NCBI GenBank assembly: GCA_036925085.1
Contig: JAUPFP010000050.1
Span: forward strand, 844,001-908,000
DNA: 64,000 bases
From: Brachycybe producta
Lineage: Eukaryota; Arthropoda; Diplopoda; Playtdesmida; Andrognathidae
Reading direction: 5' to 3'
Shown here: positions 61,223-64,000 of the stretch, in pieces
Numbering within the stretch: the first letter of the stretch is position 1
Layout: the number at the start of each line of letters is the position of its first letter
Translations under genes and position numbers: made by a program
The notes under the pieces: generated by a model
The model's database searches: none
What the model saw: only the letters and a program-made list of their open reading frames with translations
Told to the model about the DNA's origin: nothing

Positions 61223-61595
61223 CCCAAAAAGAGGATACTGAGAACACTTTCTCAGTAGCCCCTGATTGGGCAAAAACAACAGTAAAAACCAAACTGGCCA
61301 ATCAAAAGTGATTGACCAGTGGTCACCAAAATATTAGACACGTCACCCTTTTAGTTAAAAGGGGGAAAAACGAAAACAACATCAAATTAAAATGATAAGA
61401 ATCCACTCATGTGGAAGGATAATACAATGATAAAGAGGGGAGAACGATAAGGTCAAGCTAAAAATAGAATCTGGGTCAATCGGTACCTATTAGTACCGAG
61501 TGGCCCAGAAGCTACAAAATACACAGTGCCTACAAAATTAAAGAAAACAAAACGGCGCTAAATTAATAAAATAGCGGCGGCCCCAAAACGTTTCA

Positions 61596-61598
<3 letters not shown>

Positions 61599-61657
<59 letters not shown>
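61599..61657. repeat. (TAA)n microsatellite at the gypsy insertion edge
   Basis: About 19 TAA units begin directly after the right target duplication. The pre-insertion site would read ...CCTCATAG(TAA)n, so the element inserted at the border of this repeat. Confidence 0.95.
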
Positions 61658-63221
61658 CCTCTTTTCTTGTTGTATGACGGCTTCTTAGCTTACAATTTAA
61701 TATTTGTGCACCTTATGTTATTAGGGTTTACATATATAGTAACATACTGTGTGTGGTGTGTATGGTTTTGTGTTTTCCCTTTGTATTATATTATTACGAA
61801 TTTACGAGGTGAAACTTTGTGTAAGAAAGTTTTGAAAGCAATAACATAATATATAGACATGCAATTATGTATGTCAACTATTTCTATTATGAAACCCGTG
61901 GTGTTATAAGCATCAATGGCCCATATAGATGCGTTTTCATGCTTAAAAATGTAACGATTTCGTTTATTTAGCAGTGTGCAACTAGATGTTTTTGCAAATA
62001 TTTCCATTACAATATTGTGTTGTTGCTCATGGGAACCCCTTTAAAAGTGTGTGAACTTGTCAATTTAAATAAATGTATACCAAGATGGGGTTTTTTGTTG
62101 TATCCGTGATAAAGAAGAATTATTTCCACCTGTAACTCTATGCAGATTTGAATTCATTTTGAGATATTTTTTTGTAATGGATTAGGGATGATATTGCAAC
62201 GTGGTTTATGTCAAACGAATCCGGAATCCAGCATATCTTCATTTCCGGTGAATATTGCTTGATTCGAATTGGTGTATAATATTAATACTATATGTAGTAC
62301 CAATTAATAAAAAGCGAAATTGCAATGATTAGAATCGCTGTTGTTTCAAGTTGATTTCTTTTTTTTTATAAGAAAAATCTGAATTTGTTTTTCAAATGCC
62401 AGAATAGCAGATTTTTTTTCTCTATCTCGTTTTAATTAACGAGATTTCGAACAGAAATAAAATTTCTAAATCGGTGACAAACTCAATTAGAATGGCTTAA
62501 AAAGTAAATTGGCACAAACTCTTCTTTTATTCTGTCTGGTGAAGATGAGAAAGAAAGAAAAAAACTCCCTTGTCATTCATTTAGTCTTCATTGTAACACA
62601 TTATTAATTCCCCTAAATATAGTTGGAGCTTCTAGAAATACCATTGAAAAACGAGGGCAGATTGGATTCTTTTAACCCTCCTCCGTGTTTATAGTTGAGT
62701 GGTGTGGGGTGAAGGGATTAAATATTATATATGAGGGGGGGGGGGAGTATATACTTTATATTTGCCTCTTAGTTTTGACTACAGATTTGTTTCAATTAAT
62801 ATGATTATGTTTGTTAAAAGTTGCCATCAAAAGAGTCCCAAGAGTGAAAGAGAGAAGAAAGTCCCTTTGTGTTTGTTGTGTTTGGACATTTAATTTAATA
62901 CATTATCCATTTATCCATCTATTAATCTAACGTTGTCAATTTTGCTTTCTGATCGATTTAAATTGGGATGGATGTGTCAACGTTTATGCAAGTATAACAA
63001 ATAATAATAATAATCTGTTTGTGTGTCTTTCCAACCGAAAAGTGTTATCAATCTCATCACCCCCCCCCCCCTCCCCCCAACATTTCATCCGATAACACAG
63101 TTTTCTAATTTTTTCTATGACAATTAACTTAAGATGTTTCAATTAGGTTGTATTGTTCATTTTAAAAGTTTTAAATATTCTAACTCAAAGCTGACTTAAA
63201 TGAATTTTTAATATTTTTCAG
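61658..63221. other. AT-rich non-coding sequence
   Basis: No gene recognised. It contains a G11 run at 62735-62745 and a C12 run at 63060-63071. A T-rich stretch, TTTTTAATATTTTTCAG, leads into the candidate exon at 63222. Confidence 0.6.
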
Positions 63222-63318
63222 AGCCCATTGGTAGATCAGGTGAATGCGTTACAGCCTGAGAAAGTTCACTTGACTCACTTGAGTATATTCAGAATGTGGT
63301 GGCGGCCCAGATCATAAA
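63222..63318 (+). CDS. Candidate exon (terminal coding or non-coding RNA)
   Basis: ATTTTTAATATTTTTCAG ends at 63221, and a consensus donor A|GTAAGTCTC begins at 63319, enclosing 97 nt of balanced composition. One frame is open for 31 codons (begins SPLVDQVNALQPEKVH, ends FRMWWRPRS) and stops at TAA one base before the donor; the other two close early. This could be the end of a coding region with an intron in the 3' UTR, or an exon of a non-coding RNA. It does not join in frame to the exon at 41554-41624. No family is recognised. Confidence 0.4.
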
Positions 63319-64000
63319 GTAAGTCTCAATTCAAATCAATCACGGTTTTTTAAAGAATTAATTAAATTAACGTATATCTTGAAATTCATGCTATTTAAAA
63401 TAATTAATTGTTTTTTGATGTTTTAATGATAAAGCAAAAGATTAATTTTTTCCACAAATGCTTTTTGTATAAGTGGGGTAAACAGGTTAGGGTGATAAAA
63501 GAGAGTACCTTCAGTTGTGTGAAATTTAGGGTTTTATTTTTGGTAACACTGTTTTGGCGTTTCCAAATGGGGGGGGGAGGTATATACACCCAAAATCTCA
63601 GAAGAAAGAAGAAGAAACATCCATTCATCATTGTTTTCTACAATGATGGAATGATTGTCTTAAATCCTTTTGATTAAGATGATGTTCATTATTTGATTCT
63701 CACCCAGAGTTCATTCTCTGTTTGGAAACTTGGCTTTAATTCTAATAGGCCTAACTGTCGTTTTTTTGACTTGATGACACACAACATAGAAAAAGGAGCT
63801 TGAGTGTTCTTTCGGGGTTAGAAGAAGAAGAAAAACCGGGGAAAAAATAAACATAGATTCCATCCATTTTATATAAAGGGATAATTAATTTGGAGGTGTT
63901 GATCTCAATTGTACTTTGATGAAGAAAATCTAATAAAGACTTGAAACAAAAAGAGAGAGATTGAAACAGTTATTGATGATGTTATTTTTTTTTACATGTT
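63319..64000. other. AT-rich sequence after the candidate exon
   Basis: No gene recognised. A G9 run lies at 63569-63577, with a GAA-type repeat (GAAGAAAGAAGAAGAAAC) near 63601. Confidence 0.55.

Larger units (their letters stand above)
52805..61595 (-). mobile_element. Full-length Ty3/gypsy LTR retrotransposon (8791 bp)
   Basis: The element lies on the - strand: 5' LTR 60667-61595, primer binding site 60646-60661, gag, -1 frameshift, pol (protease, reverse transcriptase, RNase H, integrase), purine tract, 3' LTR 52805-53733. The order with integrase after RNase H defines Ty3/gypsy rather than Ty1/copia. Both LTRs are 929 bp, begin TG and end CA in element orientation, and I found no difference between them. 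The reading frames are unbroken and a 4-bp duplication flanks the element, so insertion is recent. No env-like frame exists between pol and the 3' LTR, and no chromodomain is visible. The GC content is clearly higher than in the surrounding host DNA. The clade was not determined. Confidence 0.97.
60667..61595 (-). repeat. 5' LTR of the gypsy element
   Basis: A 929-bp direct copy of 52805-53733. On the - strand a TATA box, TATAAAAAG (61214-61222), lies upstream of AATAAA (61059-61064), so the start of R should fall between about 61160 and 61195. A strongly paired segment at 60683-60769 lies in U5 near the primer site. Confidence 0.97.

Overview
The window is AT-rich metazoan nuclear DNA with very low coding density, long introns and many simple repeats. 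The one certain host gene fragment is the terminal exon of an NK6 (Nkx6/HGTX-type) homeobox gene on the + strand. It reads [15 protein letters not shown] after the recognition helix; the Arg-His after WRK, rather than the vertebrate Lys-His, points to a protostome. Degenerate CCTAA-type repeats are compatible with an arthropod. The species cannot be named from this sequence.

Layout. Positions 1-10600 are the 3' part of the last NK6 intron, holding microsatellites, poly-G tracts, a 219-bp inverted-repeat element, a fold-back array of a 16-bp TTTGGCG motif and a small inverted-repeat element about 100 bp before the exon. The NK6 exon is 10601-10852, with a probable 3' UTR to about 12265. From 12270 to 52800 there are no long genes. 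I see microsatellites, non-autonomous DNA transposons (two hAT-like copies with perfect 8-bp target duplications at 25194-25657 and 39685-40377, an older one at 49109-49401, several MITE-like inverted repeats) and a second fold-back element at 42729-43344 around a CCTAACC decamer array. A few short open segments with good splice borders are candidate exons: 34279-34381 (-), 41554-41624 (+, PWWP-like), and weaker ones at 12925-13004 (+) and 21618-21657 (-).

Positions 52805-61595 are a full-length Ty3/gypsy LTR retrotransposon on the - strand, 8791 bp. It has two 929-bp LTRs with no difference that I could see, a 4-bp target duplication ATAG, an uninterrupted Gag (489 aa) and an uninterrupted Pol (protease, RT, RNase H, integrase). 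The primer binding site matches the 3' end of an alanine tRNA, and Pol is reached by a -1 frameshift at a TTTAAAC heptamer just before the gag stop. No env is present. The copy looks young and possibly autonomous; it landed at the edge of a TAA microsatellite. Positions 61596-64000 hold that microsatellite and one candidate exon at 63222-63318 (+).

The most unusual items are the frameshift cassette, the repeat-rich linker at the Pol N-terminus, and the two fold-back elements that each combine 16-18-bp motif arrays with telomere-like CCTAACC repeats.
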